A stretch of DNA of 64,000 nucleotides. Origin: Nitratireductor mangrovi (GTDB lineage Bacteria; Pseudomonadota; Alphaproteobacteria; Rhizobiales; Rhizobiaceae). Below the pieces are notes generated by a model. It did no database searches. It was not told the origin of the DNA and was given only the letters and a program-made list of their open reading frames with translations. The translations under genes and the position numbers were made by a program. Position 1 is the first letter of the stretch; each line of letters begins with the position of its first letter. The stretch lies in contig NZ_CP042301.2 in NCBI RefSeq assembly GCF_007922615.2, forward strand, positions 1,736,001-1,800,000. The letters run 5' to 3'. Below are positions 10,221-18,202 of this stretch, in pieces.

Positions 10221-11226
10221 ACCGGTACTCGGTGAGCTGCCGGTAGCGATCGCCCGGGTAAAGCAGCGCCTGCGGGAAGTAAGGCCGGTTGGGCGAATCG
10301 GGCCACACCTGCGGCTCCAGGCAGAAGCCGGCATAGGGCTGGTAGCGGCGCCCGCCGAGGCCATCGGCCTTCGGTGCGACTTTGTGACCGGCATAGAACT
10401 GGACGCCGGCCTCAGTCGTCCAGACCTCCATCTCGACGCCTGAATGGGCGCCCTGGACCCAGGCCGCCTGACGCAGCGGTCCGCGCGCCGCGGCAAGGCA
10501 GAAATTGTGATCGTAGGGGAGTTGCGCCGCCTCGGCGTCGGAGCGGACGGGGCGCGGCAACAGGAAATCGAACTCCGTGCCCTCGACGGGCTCGACGACG
10601 CCGGTCGGGATCATCTCCTCGTCGACCGGCAGGTAGGCCGACGCCGCGATCATCAGCCGATGGTCGAGAATGTCGGTGGTGCCGCCGTCGTCGAGGTTGA
10701 AGTAGGAATGATGCGCGAGGTTGCAGAGCGTCGGCTCGTCGCAGGTTGCGCTCAGTTCGACCGAAAGGGTGCCGGGCAGCTTCAGCCGGTAGGTGCAGAC
10801 GATCTCCAGATTGCCCGGAAAGCCCATCGTACCGGCACTGTCGCTGAGGCCAAGGGTGACGAAATCGTCGCCGGTGGCCTCGATACGCCAGACGCGCTTG
10901 CCGGTGCCGCCGGTGCCGCCGTGTAACGTATGCTTGCCGAGGAAGTTGCGGTCAGCCTCGAAACGCTGCCCTTCGATGGTGAAATGCCCGTCGCGGATGC
11001 GGTTGGCGCAACGTCCGGCGATCGCCCCGCAATAGGGCGAATGTGCCGGATAGTCGGCAAACCGTTCGAAGCCGAGCACCAAAGGCGCATCATGACCGGA
11101 AAGCCGCAAATCCTGGAGAACGGCGCCCCAGTTGAGGATTTTCGCCGTCAGGCCGCCACCCGAAATGACAACGCGGCGCACCGCCTCGCCATCGGCCGTT
11201 GACCCGAAATCCTCAACCTCGCTCAT
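10213..11226 (-). CDS. galM: Aldose 1-epimerase (mutarotase)
   Basis: A 337-residue galactose-mutarotase-family enzyme, which interconverts alpha and beta anomers of aldoses in the cytoplasm. Visible family motifs are NWGAVLQDLRL, AGRCANRIRDG, the HTLHGGTGG loop with catalytic-site histidine, and LAHHSYFNLDDGG with the second catalytic His. The C-terminal GAGFCLEPQ-like segment (here YAGFCLEPQVWPDSPN) contains the catalytic Glu. It lies downstream of gabD in the same direction (53 bases after the divergent region between them), as the last gene of the minus-strand run that starts at suyA. A mutarotase fits a sulfosugar cluster, because sulfoquinovose is released as one anomer by its glycosidase; it also serves ordinary aldoses. 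Confidence 0.87.
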   Translation of the reverse strand: MSEVEDFGSTADGEAVRRVVISGGGLTAKILNWGAVLQDLRLSGHDAPLVLGFERFADYPAHSPYCGAIAGRCANRIRDGHFTIEGQRFEADRNFLGKHTLHGGTGGTGKRVWRIEATGDDFVTLGLSDSAGTMGFPGNLEIVCTYRLKLPGTLSVELSATCDEPTLCNLAHHSYFNLDDGGTTDILDHRLMIAASAYLPVDEEMIPTGVVEPVEGTEFDFLLPRPVRSDAEAAQLPYDHNFCLAAARGPLRQAAWVQGAHSGVEMEVWTTEAGVQFYAGHKVAPKADGLGGRRYQPYAGFCLEPQVWPDSPNRPYFPQALLYPGDRYRQLTEYRFR

Positions 11227-11279
11227 TTCCGCTCCGTGGCTGCGGTAGCAGGTCGCCGGCCCACGCCCGCACTGGTCAG

Positions 11280-12737
11280 CTACAGCCCAAGGCCGCCGAT
11301 GCAGACATATTTGGTGTCGAGATAGTCGTCGATGCCCTGATGGCCGCCCTCGCGGCCGAGGCCCGATTCCTTGACGCCGCCGAACGGTGCCTCGACCGTA
11401 GTGATCAACCCCTCATTGACGCCAACCATGCCGTATTTCAGCGCTTCCGTGACCCGGAAGACGCGACCTAGGTCGCCGGAGTAGAAATAGCAGGCGAGGC
11501 CGAACTCGGTGTCGTTGGCCATGGCGACGGCCTCTTCCTCCTTATCGAAACGGAAGACCGGAGCGACCGGGCCGAAGATCTCCTCCTTCATGACCCGCAT
11601 GGCGGTCGTCGCCCCGGAGATCACCGTCGGCTCGAAGAATGAGCCGCCGAGTTCGTGACGCTTGCCGCCGGTGACAACCCTGGCGCCCTTCGAGGTGGCG
11701 TCGCCGATCAGTTCCTCGACCTTCTCGACGGCCTTGACGTCGATGAGCGGCCCCTGCTGGGTGCCCTCGTCGAGGCCGGCCCCGACCTTCAGCTTCTTCG
11801 ACGCCGCGGCAAGCTTGTCGACGAACTGGTCGTAGACGCCGGACTGCACGAAGAACCGGTTGGTGCAGACGCAGGTCTGACCGGAATTGCGGTACTTGGC
11901 GACCATCGCACCCTCGACTGCGCGGTCGATGTCGGCGTCGTCGAAAACGATGAACGGCGCATTGCCGCCGAGCTCCATCGAAACCTTCTTGACAGTCGAG
12001 GCCGACTTCTCGATCAGCAGCTTGCCGACCTCGGTGGAGCCGGTGAAGGTGATCTTCTTGACCAGGGGATTGGTGCAAAGCTCGTCGCCGATCTCGCCGG
12101 CCGAACCGGTGACGATGTTGACGACGCCCTTCGGAAAGCCTGCTTCCTCGCACAACGCGCCCCAAGCGAGTCCCGAATAGGGCGTCTGCGAGGCGGGCTT
12201 GACCACGCTGGTGCAGCCGGCGGCGAGGGCCGGGCCGATCTTGCGGGCCAGCATGGAGGACGGGAAATTCCACGGCGTGATCGCAGCGATCACGCCTACC
12301 GGCTCCTTGGTCACGAGGATACGCCGGTCGGCCCAGGGGCTGGGCACGACGTCGCCATAGGTGCGGCGGCCTTCCTCGGCGAACCAGAGGATGTAGGCGG
12401 CCGAGATCGCCACCTCGCCCTTCGCCTCCGCAAGCGACTTGCCCTGCTCCATCGTCAGGAGTTCGGCGAGCGCGTCCTGATTATCCATGATGACATCGTG
12501 CAGCTTCCGCAGCAGCTTGGCGCGGTCGTTGGCCGAGGTCTTCTTCCAGGAATGGAAAGCCTTTTCCGCCGCCTTGATGGCGCGCCGCGTCTCCGCCTTG
12601 CCGGATTTCGGCACGGTGCCGATCTTTTGGCCGTTGGCGGGGTTCGTCACATCGAGCGTTGCGCCGGAATCGGCCTCAACCCACTCGCCGCCGATCAGGT
12701 TGGCCTGACGCATGAAATGGCTGGTTTTCTGCAACAT
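11280..12737 (-). CDS. GabD-family aldehyde dehydrogenase; candidate sulfolactaldehyde dehydrogenase
   Basis: A 485-residue NAD(P)-dependent aldehyde dehydrogenase closest in look to succinate-semialdehyde dehydrogenase GabD. Key motifs are TPWNFPSSMLARKIGPALAAGC, the catalytic-Glu segment MELGGNAPFIVFDDADID and the catalytic-Cys segment NSGQTCVCTNRF. The C-x-C pair is the redox-switch arrangement known from GabD. A strong AGGAGG lies just before the ATG at 12737. The gene follows the ComC-like dehydrogenase by 11 bases in a five-gene run from suyA. Known sulfoglycolytic 3-sulfolactaldehyde dehydrogenases belong to this GabD-like group and produce (S)-sulfolactate, the substrate of the SlcC-like enzyme two genes upstream. 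Plain succinate-semialdehyde dehydrogenase activity is the alternative. Confidence 0.85.
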   Translation of the reverse strand: MLQKTSHFMRQANLIGGEWVEADSGATLDVTNPANGQKIGTVPKSGKAETRRAIKAAEKAFHSWKKTSANDRAKLLRKLHDVIMDNQDALAELLTMEQGKSLAEAKGEVAISAAYILWFAEEGRRTYGDVVPSPWADRRILVTKEPVGVIAAITPWNFPSSMLARKIGPALAAGCTSVVKPASQTPYSGLAWGALCEEAGFPKGVVNIVTGSAGEIGDELCTNPLVKKITFTGSTEVGKLLIEKSASTVKKVSMELGGNAPFIVFDDADIDRAVEGAMVAKYRNSGQTCVCTNRFFVQSGVYDQFVDKLAAASKKLKVGAGLDEGTQQGPLIDVKAVEKVEELIGDATSKGARVVTGGKRHELGGSFFEPTVISGATTAMRVMKEEIFGPVAPVFRFDKEEEAVAMANDTEFGLACYFYSGDLGRVFRVTEALKYGMVGVNEGLITTVEAPFGGVKESGLGREGGHQGIDDYLDTKYVCIGGLGL

Positions 12738-12748
12738 GGAAACGCCTC

Positions 12749-13765
12749 CTAGCCGCCTTTGCCGGCGGCGATGTTCTCGATGTCCTGAATGAGCGCCAAA
12801 TCGACCGGGATGCCGTCGCGCCGGAGGCGGTCACGAATAGCCTGCCGCCTTCTGCCTGGCAACCGCGCCCCTTCTGTATCGGTGACTGCCTGCGCCATCT
12901 CCGAAAAACGGGCGACCGCGCCGGCAGTTCCGAAAGCCGCCGGGTCGATGGCGATCAGGAACTGGCCGTTGGCAGGCGGCGGACCCTCGGCGTCGAAGAA
13001 CGAACTCTGCTCATAGGCGAAGTTCGCACCCGTCAATCCGGCGGCGAGCAGTTCGACCATCAGTGCCAGCGCCGTTCCCTTTGCATCGCCCAGAGGGATC
13101 ATGGTGCCGGCCAGCGCTTCCCTGGCGTCCGTCGTCGGTTGCCCGTGTCTGTCGAGCGCCCAGCCTTCAGGGATCGGCTCCTGCTTCTGGTTTGCGGCCA
13201 TGATCTTGCCGCGCGCCACCTTCGACAACGAGATATCGACGACGATCGGCTCATCTCCGGCTACCGGGCAAGCGAAGGCGATGGGGTCGGTGCCGAACAG
13301 CGGCCGCCGGCCACCCCAGGGCGCCATTGCGGCCGGCGCGTTGGCAAACATCAGCGCCGCCAGGCCATGCTTGGCGAGCGTTTCCACGGTAAGGCCCGCA
13401 ACGCCGGCATGATGCGAGCGAAAGATGCCGGCACATGCGATTCCTTGCACCGGGGTCATTGCGGCGAGTTCATCGATGGCAAGGTTCAGCGCCGGATAGG
13501 CGAAGCCGAGATTGGCATCGATATGGACCACGCCGGGACGGGGACGTGTCGCGCCCGGCGTTGCAAAGCCGTCGACCTTGCCCACGCGCGCTTGCGCCGC
13601 GTAGGCCGGCACCCGGCGCAGGCCATGCCCTCCCTGCCCGGCCAGTTCAGCCGCCACCAGCGCGTCAGCTACGGCGGTCGCGTTGTCCGGCGAGGTGCGT
13701 GAGGCCGAGAACGCCGCCACGCACAGGGCACGCGCATCGGCTACCGGGAGTGTGCGTTCGTTCAT
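12749..13765 (-). CDS. comC: Ldh-family (malate/L-lactate dehydrogenase-like) enzyme; candidate (R)-sulfolactate dehydrogenase ComC
   Basis: A 338-residue member of the NAD(P)H-dependent Ldh_2 family (YlbC/ComC/AllD), which is unrelated to classical Rossmann lactate dehydrogenases. Family motifs include GHGLRRVPAYA, the central RSHHAGVAG with catalytic His, DPIAFACPVAGDEPIVVDISLSKVARGKI partly visible, and AIDPAAFG near the C-terminus. Its ATG at 13765 overlaps the slcC stop (ATGA). In Chromohalobacter salexigens, ComC of this family reduces sulfopyruvate to (R)-sulfolactate and works with SlcC as a two-enzyme racemase. The suyA-suyB-slcC-comC gene set here repeats that set. The substrate is inferred from context; malate, ureidoglycolate or another 2-hydroxyacid cannot be excluded. 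Confidence 0.75.
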   Translation of the reverse strand: MNERTLPVADARALCVAAFSASRTSPDNATAVADALVAAELAGQGGHGLRRVPAYAAQARVGKVDGFATPGATRPRPGVVHIDANLGFAYPALNLAIDELAAMTPVQGIACAGIFRSHHAGVAGLTVETLAKHGLAALMFANAPAAMAPWGGRRPLFGTDPIAFACPVAGDEPIVVDISLSKVARGKIMAANQKQEPIPEGWALDRHGQPTTDAREALAGTMIPLGDAKGTALALMVELLAAGLTGANFAYEQSSFFDAEGPPPANGQFLIAIDPAAFGTAGAVARFSEMAQAVTDTEGARLPGRRRQAIRDRLRRDGIPVDLALIQDIENIAAGKGG

Positions 13766-14694
13766 CTATCCCCATCCAGATGCGCCAGCACGGCAGATGC
13801 AATCAGGTCGGAAACGCGCACGTTCGACTCGCGCGTCACGCCTGCGATGTGCGGCGTCAGGATCAGGTTGGCAAGGCCCTTGAACTTCGCGCCGGCTGCC
13901 GCCGTCAGCGGTTCGGTCTCGAATACGTCGAGGGCCGCTCCACCGATACGGCCACCGCGCAGCGCCGCCGCCAGCGCAGCCTCGTCAACCACTCCGCCGC
14001 GCGCGGCGTTGATCAGCACCGCATCGGGCTTCATCAGATCGAGTTGACGCTCGGCGATCATGTGGCGGGTCGCCGGGGTCAGCGGGACATGCAGGCTGAT
14101 GACGTCGGCTTGCGCCAGCATCTCGTCCAGTTCGAGGCGCTCTGTCTTGTCCCAGGCCGCATCTGACGCATCGAGATGAGGGTCGTACGCGGCCACCGTC
14201 ATGCCGAGGTCCCGCGCCCGCCTGGCGACATCCCTGGCGATTGCCCCGTAGCCGATCAGGCCCAGGAGCTTTCCCGAAAGCTCGCGCCCGACCAGCTGTT
14301 GGCGTGGCCACTCGCCGGCGGCCACCGCGGCGGTCGCCGCATATGCGCCACGTAGCAGGCTCATCGCCGAGGTGACAACATATTCAGCCACCGACAGGTC
14401 GTTGGCGCCGCTCGCCGGCACGACCTCGATCCCGCGTGCCTGACAGGCGCCCATGTCGATATTGTCGAGGCCGACCCCAAGCCGGCCGACGAAGGTCAGT
14501 GCCTTGCAGGCGGCCAGCAGATCGCCCCGCACCTGGGTGCGATTGCGCACCACGAGAACGCGGGCATCGCTGGCAGACGCCGCTAGGTCTTGCGGGCGGT
14601 CGACGAGGTCGGCGTCGTAAAGAACCGCGTACCGCTCTCCCAGGCGCTGAACCGCAGCCTCGTCCATGAACTCGGAGATGACGATATCCGGCAT
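13762..14694 (-). CDS. slcC: D-isomer-type 2-hydroxyacid dehydrogenase; candidate (S)-sulfolactate dehydrogenase SlcC
   Basis: A 310-residue NAD-dependent dehydrogenase of the phosphoglycerate dehydrogenase type. The Rossmann motif GLIGYGAIARDVARRA lies near residues 142-157. The catalytic triad is visible: Arg in NAARGGVVDEAAL, Glu in LDVFETEPL, and His in LTPHIAG. The ATG at 14694 gives MPDIVISEFMDEAAVQRL; an upstream in-frame start would add a non-homologous leader. The gene follows suyB by 114 bases and overlaps comC by 4 bases. In Chromohalobacter, SlcC oxidises (S)-sulfolactate to sulfopyruvate. The assignment rests on the conserved neighbourhood rather than on residues specific for sulfolactate, so phosphoglycerate- or hydroxypyruvate-type activity is possible. 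Confidence 0.75.
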   Translation of the reverse strand: MPDIVISEFMDEAAVQRLGERYAVLYDADLVDRPQDLAASASDARVLVVRNRTQVRGDLLAACKALTFVGRLGVGLDNIDMGACQARGIEVVPASGANDLSVAEYVVTSAMSLLRGAYAATAAVAAGEWPRQQLVGRELSGKLLGLIGYGAIARDVARRARDLGMTVAAYDPHLDASDAAWDKTERLELDEMLAQADVISLHVPLTPATRHMIAERQLDLMKPDAVLINAARGGVVDEAALAAALRGGRIGGAALDVFETEPLTAAAGAKFKGLANLILTPHIAGVTRESNVRVSDLIASAVLAHLDGDR

Positions 14695-14808
14695 GAAGTG
14701 CCTTTGTCGTTTGCCGAGCAACCGCGTACCGCTGCCGCTTAGCTTATCGGCGGAGGAGGATGGACTTTCAAGCACCGCAGGCCCCAGAGCTGAGGCCACG
14801 CCTTGATG

Positions 14809-15990
14809 TCAGGCGCTCCGATAGAGCTTCGTCATGACGAATTCGCGATGGCCGAGCGCTTCGGCGGCTGTGTTGCGGCCGTTGGCGGTCCTGACGATCA
14901 TGTCGATCAACGCGTCGCCGGCATCGTCGATGGTCATCTCGCGGCGCAGGATACCCGAGACGTCGACGTCGACATGCTCGCCCATGGTCCGGACCGTGCG
15001 CGGATTGGCGGTAATCTTGATCACCGGAACGATGGGATTGCCGATGACGTTTCCCTGCCCGGTCGGGAAGGTATGAACGACATAGCCGCCCGCCGCCATC
15101 AGCGTCACGCACTCGGCGGCCGCCGATGACGTATCCATGAAATAGAGCCCGTGGCCCGATTTCGGCTCCTCGGCCGGTTCCAGAATGTCGATATAGCGCG
15201 AGGTGCGGCCAATCTTTTCGAGATTGCCCAGCGCCTTTTCCTCGATCGTGGTCAGGCCGCCCTCGATATTGCCCTTTGTCGGCTGGCTCTCGGAGAGATC
15301 ATCGACCTTGTTGGCCTCGATCACCTCGTCCTGATAGGCCTTCCACATCCGGTACCAGCGCTCGCCGACTTCCGCAGTGGCGGCGCGCTGCTTGCAGATG
15401 TGCTCGGCCCCGGTGATCTCCGAGGTCTCGCCGAAACAGCCATAAATGCCCTCGGGCAGAAGCTTGTCGTACATGTTGCCCACGGTCGGGCACGAACCGA
15501 GACCGGTGGTGGTGTCGCTCTCGCCGCACTTTGTCGAGACCCAGAGTTCCGACACCGAGCATTCCTCGCGCTGCAGTTCGGTGGCGTAGTGCACGAACTC
15601 CTTTGCTTTGCGCGAAGCGTCCATGATCGTCTTCAGGTCGCCATTCTGCTCGATCGAAAAGCCGGCGACCGGCTTGCCGGTCTTCGCGATGCCGTCGACG
15701 ATCTTCTGAGTCCAGCCGGGCTCGATGCCGATCACCACGCAGGCGGCGACGTTGGGGTTGGCGCCAGTGCCGATCATGGTACGGAAATGCAGGTCGAGAT
15801 CCTCGCCGAACTGCAGGCGCCCATAAGCGTGCGGAAGCGCCAGCGTGCCCTTGATATTGTTGGCGACCGCTTCGCAGGCGGCATTGGAGATGTCGTCGAC
15901 CGGCAGGATCACGACATGGTTGCGCACCCCGACACGGCCATTGTCGCGCCGGTAACCATTGAAGGTCATGTTGGAATATTTCGAGGCCAT
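14809..15990 (-). CDS. suyB: UxaA-family lyase large subunit; candidate (R)-sulfolactate sulfo-lyase SuyB
   Basis: A 393-residue protein equivalent to the large C-terminal part of altronate/galactarate dehydratases (UxaA family), here as a separate subunit. It begins [20 protein letters not shown], the family's usual first strand. Cysteines likely to bind the active-site metal are seen in [21 protein letters not shown], and a later conserved block is [20 protein letters not shown] split into a ~95-residue and a ~390-residue subunit is the known arrangement of SuyAB, which cleaves (R)-sulfolactate into pyruvate and sulfite. The two dehydrogenases that follow match slcC and comC. The alternative is a split sugar-acid dehydratase; the sulfite dehydrogenase genes with a related operator favour SuyB. 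Confidence 0.8.
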   Translation of the reverse strand: MASKYSNMTFNGYRRDNGRVGVRNHVVILPVDDISNAACEAVANNIKGTLALPHAYGRLQFGEDLDLHFRTMIGTGANPNVAACVVIGIEPGWTQKIVDGIAKTGKPVAGFSIEQNGDLKTIMDASRKAKEFVHYATELQREECSVSELWVSTKCGESDTTTGLGSCPTVGNMYDKLLPEGIYGCFGETSEITGAEHICKQRAATAEVGERWYRMWKAYQDEVIEANKVDDLSESQPTKGNIEGGLTTIEEKALGNLEKIGRTSRYIDILEPAEEPKSGHGLYFMDTSSAAAECVTLMAAGGYVVHTFPTGQGNVIGNPIVPVIKITANPRTVRTMGEHVDVDVSGILRREMTIDDAGDALIDMIVRTANGRNTAAEALGHREFVMTKLYRSA

Positions 15991-16051
15991 AACCGCCCTG
16001 TCCTGAACAAAGAAATGCCGGGGCGCGCTTAACGCGCCGCGCGCCCCGGGC

Positions 16052-16339
16052 TTACCAGCGTTTCGTCTTCAGATTGTGGACGTGGACATGTCCCCCTTTG
16101 CCCACGTCGGCGACGAAACGCCCGATATCCTCGCCGTATTTGATTGCCGTATCGCCGTTGCTGAGGTCACTGAGTGCCACCTTGTGACCGATCGGGACGT
16201 CGTCCCTGGCCTCGATCTCGAAGCTGGAATCGTCCTCCGTGACGACCGCGAGCATACGGGTTCCGGCCTTAAGCCCCTCGACCACTACCACACCGACATT
16301 GTCCTTGCGGTCGTGCACGAGAAGCTGCGGAATCGGCAT
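16052..16339 (-). CDS. suyA: UxaA-family lyase small (SAF-domain) subunit; candidate SuyA
   Basis: A 95-residue SAF-domain protein corresponding to the N-terminal domain of altronate dehydratases. It starts [22 protein letters not shown] and ends [14 protein letters not shown], the typical end of the small subunit. The ATG at 16339 has GGGGGA eight bases upstream. An earlier in-frame ATG at 16390 would begin inside the palindromic operator and is rejected. suyB starts 61 bases after its stop. It is the first gene of the run suyA-suyB-slcC-comC-gabD-galM, and its promoter region is shared with the divergent GntR regulator. SuyA and SuyB together would release sulfite from (R)-sulfolactate. Confidence 0.8.
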   Translation of the reverse strand: MPIPQLLVHDRKDNVGVVVVEGLKAGTRMLAVVTEDDSSFEIEARDDVPIGHKVALSDLSNGDTAIKYGEDIGRFVADVGKGGHVHVHNLKTKRW

Positions 16340-16374
16340 GCGGTCCCCCGGTAGTCGGACATCTGGCGGATGAA

Positions 16375-16388
16375 GTCTTATATAAGAC
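16375..16388. promoter_or_regulatory. Perfect 14-bp palindromic operator between suyA and the GntR gene
   Basis: GTCTTATATAAGAC is its own reverse complement. It lies 36 bases upstream of the suyA start and 73 bases upstream of the regulator start, in the divergent promoter region. A partial second copy (ATAAGATATAA) follows directly at 16390-16400. The same 15 bases, AAGTCTTATATAAGA, occur upstream of the PfkB kinase gene at 23303-23317, and a related site precedes soeA at 34744-34761. The AT-rich palindrome stands out in very GC-rich DNA. The likely binder is the adjacent GntR/UTRA regulator, with autoregulation; this is inference. Confidence 0.85.
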
Positions 16389-16460
16389 ATAAGATATAAA
16401 AATCTGGCAAAGTCAATCGCGACTGGCTAGAAAAACCCGGTCCGAAACAGGGATTCGGCG

Positions 16461-17192
16461 ATGAACGAAAGCGCCCCGGCAGCATTCGCCTACAAGCCCC
16501 TTTATGTGCAGGTGAAGGACCAGCTGGTCCGCCGGATGATCGATGGCGAATGGCAGCCCGGTCAGCTCATCCCCTCCGAGATGGAGCTTGCGCGCCAGGT
16601 CGGCGTCAGCCAGGGCACCATCCGCAAGGCGCTCGACGCCATGACAACGGAAAACCTGCTGATCCGGCGCCAGGGCCGCGGCACGTTCGTCGCCAGCCCC
16701 GAGGAAAGCCGCATCCTGTTCCAGTTCTTCCGGATCGTCCCAGACAGCGGCGAGACCACGTTTCCGGACTCGCGCGTTTTGACCAGCGCGAGGTCTGTCG
16801 CCGAGGGCACGGAAGCCGAGGCCCTCGGTATCAGGGAAGGCGACGATCTCTGGCGCTTCGAGCGGGTGCGCGCCATCCGCGACGAGCCGGTGCTGGTCGA
16901 GACGATCCGGCTGCCCGCCGACCGTTTCCCGGGCTTCGGCGATCTTCCTCAGATTCCCAACAACGTCTACGGGCTCTATTCGCAGCGTTGGGGCATCACC
17001 ATCGCGCGCGCCAGCGAAAGGCTGAAGGCGGTAGGAGCGACCGCCGGTGACGCCGCGCGTCTTCGCTGCGCCAGGGGCGATCCGCTACTCGAGATCACGC
17101 GGATCGCCTACGATCTGGAGAACAAGCCGGTTGAACTGCGTGTCTCGCGCTGTCTCACCCGTACCACGCACTACACGTCGGAACTGCGATGA
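16461..17192 (+). CDS. GntR-family transcriptional regulator with UTRA domain (HutC subfamily)
   Basis: A 243-residue regulator. The N-terminal winged helix (about residues 12-78) includes PLYVQVKDQLVRRMIDGEW, the recognition-helix region LARQVGVSQGTIRKALD and the wing LLIRRQGRGTFVA. The C-terminal UTRA effector domain (about 95-240) has the usual LWRFERVRAIRDEPVLVE and NVYGLYSQRWGI segments, and probably binds a small metabolite, here perhaps a sulfosugar or its phosphate. It is divergent from suyA, with a perfect palindrome in between that recurs at two more promoters in the window. This makes it the best candidate for the local repressor of the sulfosugar/sulfite regulon. Effector identity is unknown. 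Confidence 0.9.
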   Translation: MNESAPAAFAYKPLYVQVKDQLVRRMIDGEWQPGQLIPSEMELARQVGVSQGTIRKALDAMTTENLLIRRQGRGTFVASPEESRILFQFFRIVPDSGETTFPDSRVLTSARSVAEGTEAEALGIREGDDLWRFERVRAIRDEPVLVETIRLPADRFPGFGDLPQIPNNVYGLYSQRWGITIARASERLKAVGATAGDAARLRCARGDPLLEITRIAYDLENKPVELRVSRCLTRTTHYTSELR

Positions 17193-17199
17193 ACGCGTT

Positions 17200-18150
17200 T
17201 CAGCCGAACACGACCTGCAGCACGAACAGCCAGAACGAGGCCGTGAGCACCGCGCTCGACGTGGCGATCATCATCGCATTGGTGGAAATGGCGTGGCCGG
17301 TGCCGAACTGCACCGCGATCAGGTAGGCGTTGACGCCGGTCGGCAGTGACGCCGTGATCACAGCGACCTGGGCGGCGAGCGGCGACAGGCCGAACAGAAG
17401 CGCCAGCGCCAGTGTTACCGCCGGCATCACCAGAAGCTTGAGGCCGGCAAGCGCCATCCCCGCCCTGACGTTCCCCGAAATGCCGTAACGGCGCATCGAG
17501 AGCCCGATCGAAAACAGCGCCAGCGGCCCGGCGATGCCCGCGAGCGCATCGACGAAACGAACCCCGAGCGCCGGCAGTTCAAGCCCTGCAAGGCGGAAGG
17601 TTAGTCCGACGGCGATGCCGATCAACAGCGGGTTGCGCACCAGCTTGGCCACAAAGTCCTTCGCCAGGGCCAGTGGCTGCACGCCACCCTCGCCGCTGCC
17701 GTCGAGGATGGCGAAGATAATGATCGAGGCCGCCATCATCACTGCGAGATGCACCGAAACGATCAGGGCGAGGATCTCGAACCCCTTCTGGCCAAAGACG
17801 CCCAGCACCAGCGGGATACCGAGCAGCACCGTGTTGGAGAAGGAGGCCGACACACCTCCAACGACGCCGGCGCGCGCGTCACGGCCGAAAACGCGGGTGG
17901 TGACGAGATGGCCCAGCGTCCAGGCGACGGCGACCGACGCGAAATAGGTGCCCCACAGCGACCAGGGCGCCGCACCGTGGAAATCCGCGCTCTGCATGGT
18001 GCGGAACAGGAGCAGCGGAAGCGCCACCGACACCGCGAATTCGGCCAACGCGTCGCCAGCCTCCGCCTTCAGATAGCCGGTGATGCCGGCGAGATAGCCG
18101 ACGGCAACGAGCCCGAAGATGAAAAGGACGGCTTCGACCTGGGGAGACAT
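17200..18150 (-). CDS. AEC-family transporter (auxin efflux carrier / malonate permease type)
   Basis: A 316-residue integral membrane protein with about ten transmembrane helices. It opens MSPQVEAVLFIFGLVAVGYLAG and has the internal NTVLLGIPLVLGVFG and TGVNAYLIAVQFG segments, typical of the AEC (MdcF/YfdV/auxin efflux) family. The family moves organic anions, mainly by secondary transport. The ATG at 18150 is chosen; the frame extends upstream into non-homologous sequence overlapping the next gene. It ends 8 bases from the end of the convergent GntR gene and lies 52 bases downstream of the Gfo/Idh gene. In this context it may carry a sulfonated anion such as sulfolactate, or export a product. 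The substrate is not visible in the sequence. Confidence 0.8.
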   Translation of the reverse strand: MSPQVEAVLFIFGLVAVGYLAGITGYLKAEAGDALAEFAVSVALPLLLFRTMQSADFHGAAPWSLWGTYFASVAVAWTLGHLVTTRVFGRDARAGVVGGVSASFSNTVLLGIPLVLGVFGQKGFEILALIVSVHLAVMMAASIIIFAILDGSGEGGVQPLALAKDFVAKLVRNPLLIGIAVGLTFRLAGLELPALGVRFVDALAGIAGPLALFSIGLSMRRYGISGNVRAGMALAGLKLLVMPAVTLALALLFGLSPLAAQVAVITASLPTGVNAYLIAVQFGTGHAISTNAMMIATSSAVLTASFWLFVLQVVFG

Positions 18151-18202
18151 CAACGCCTGATAGGCGAGCCGCAGCGTACCGGCAAGGCATCGCTGACCGA
18201 TG

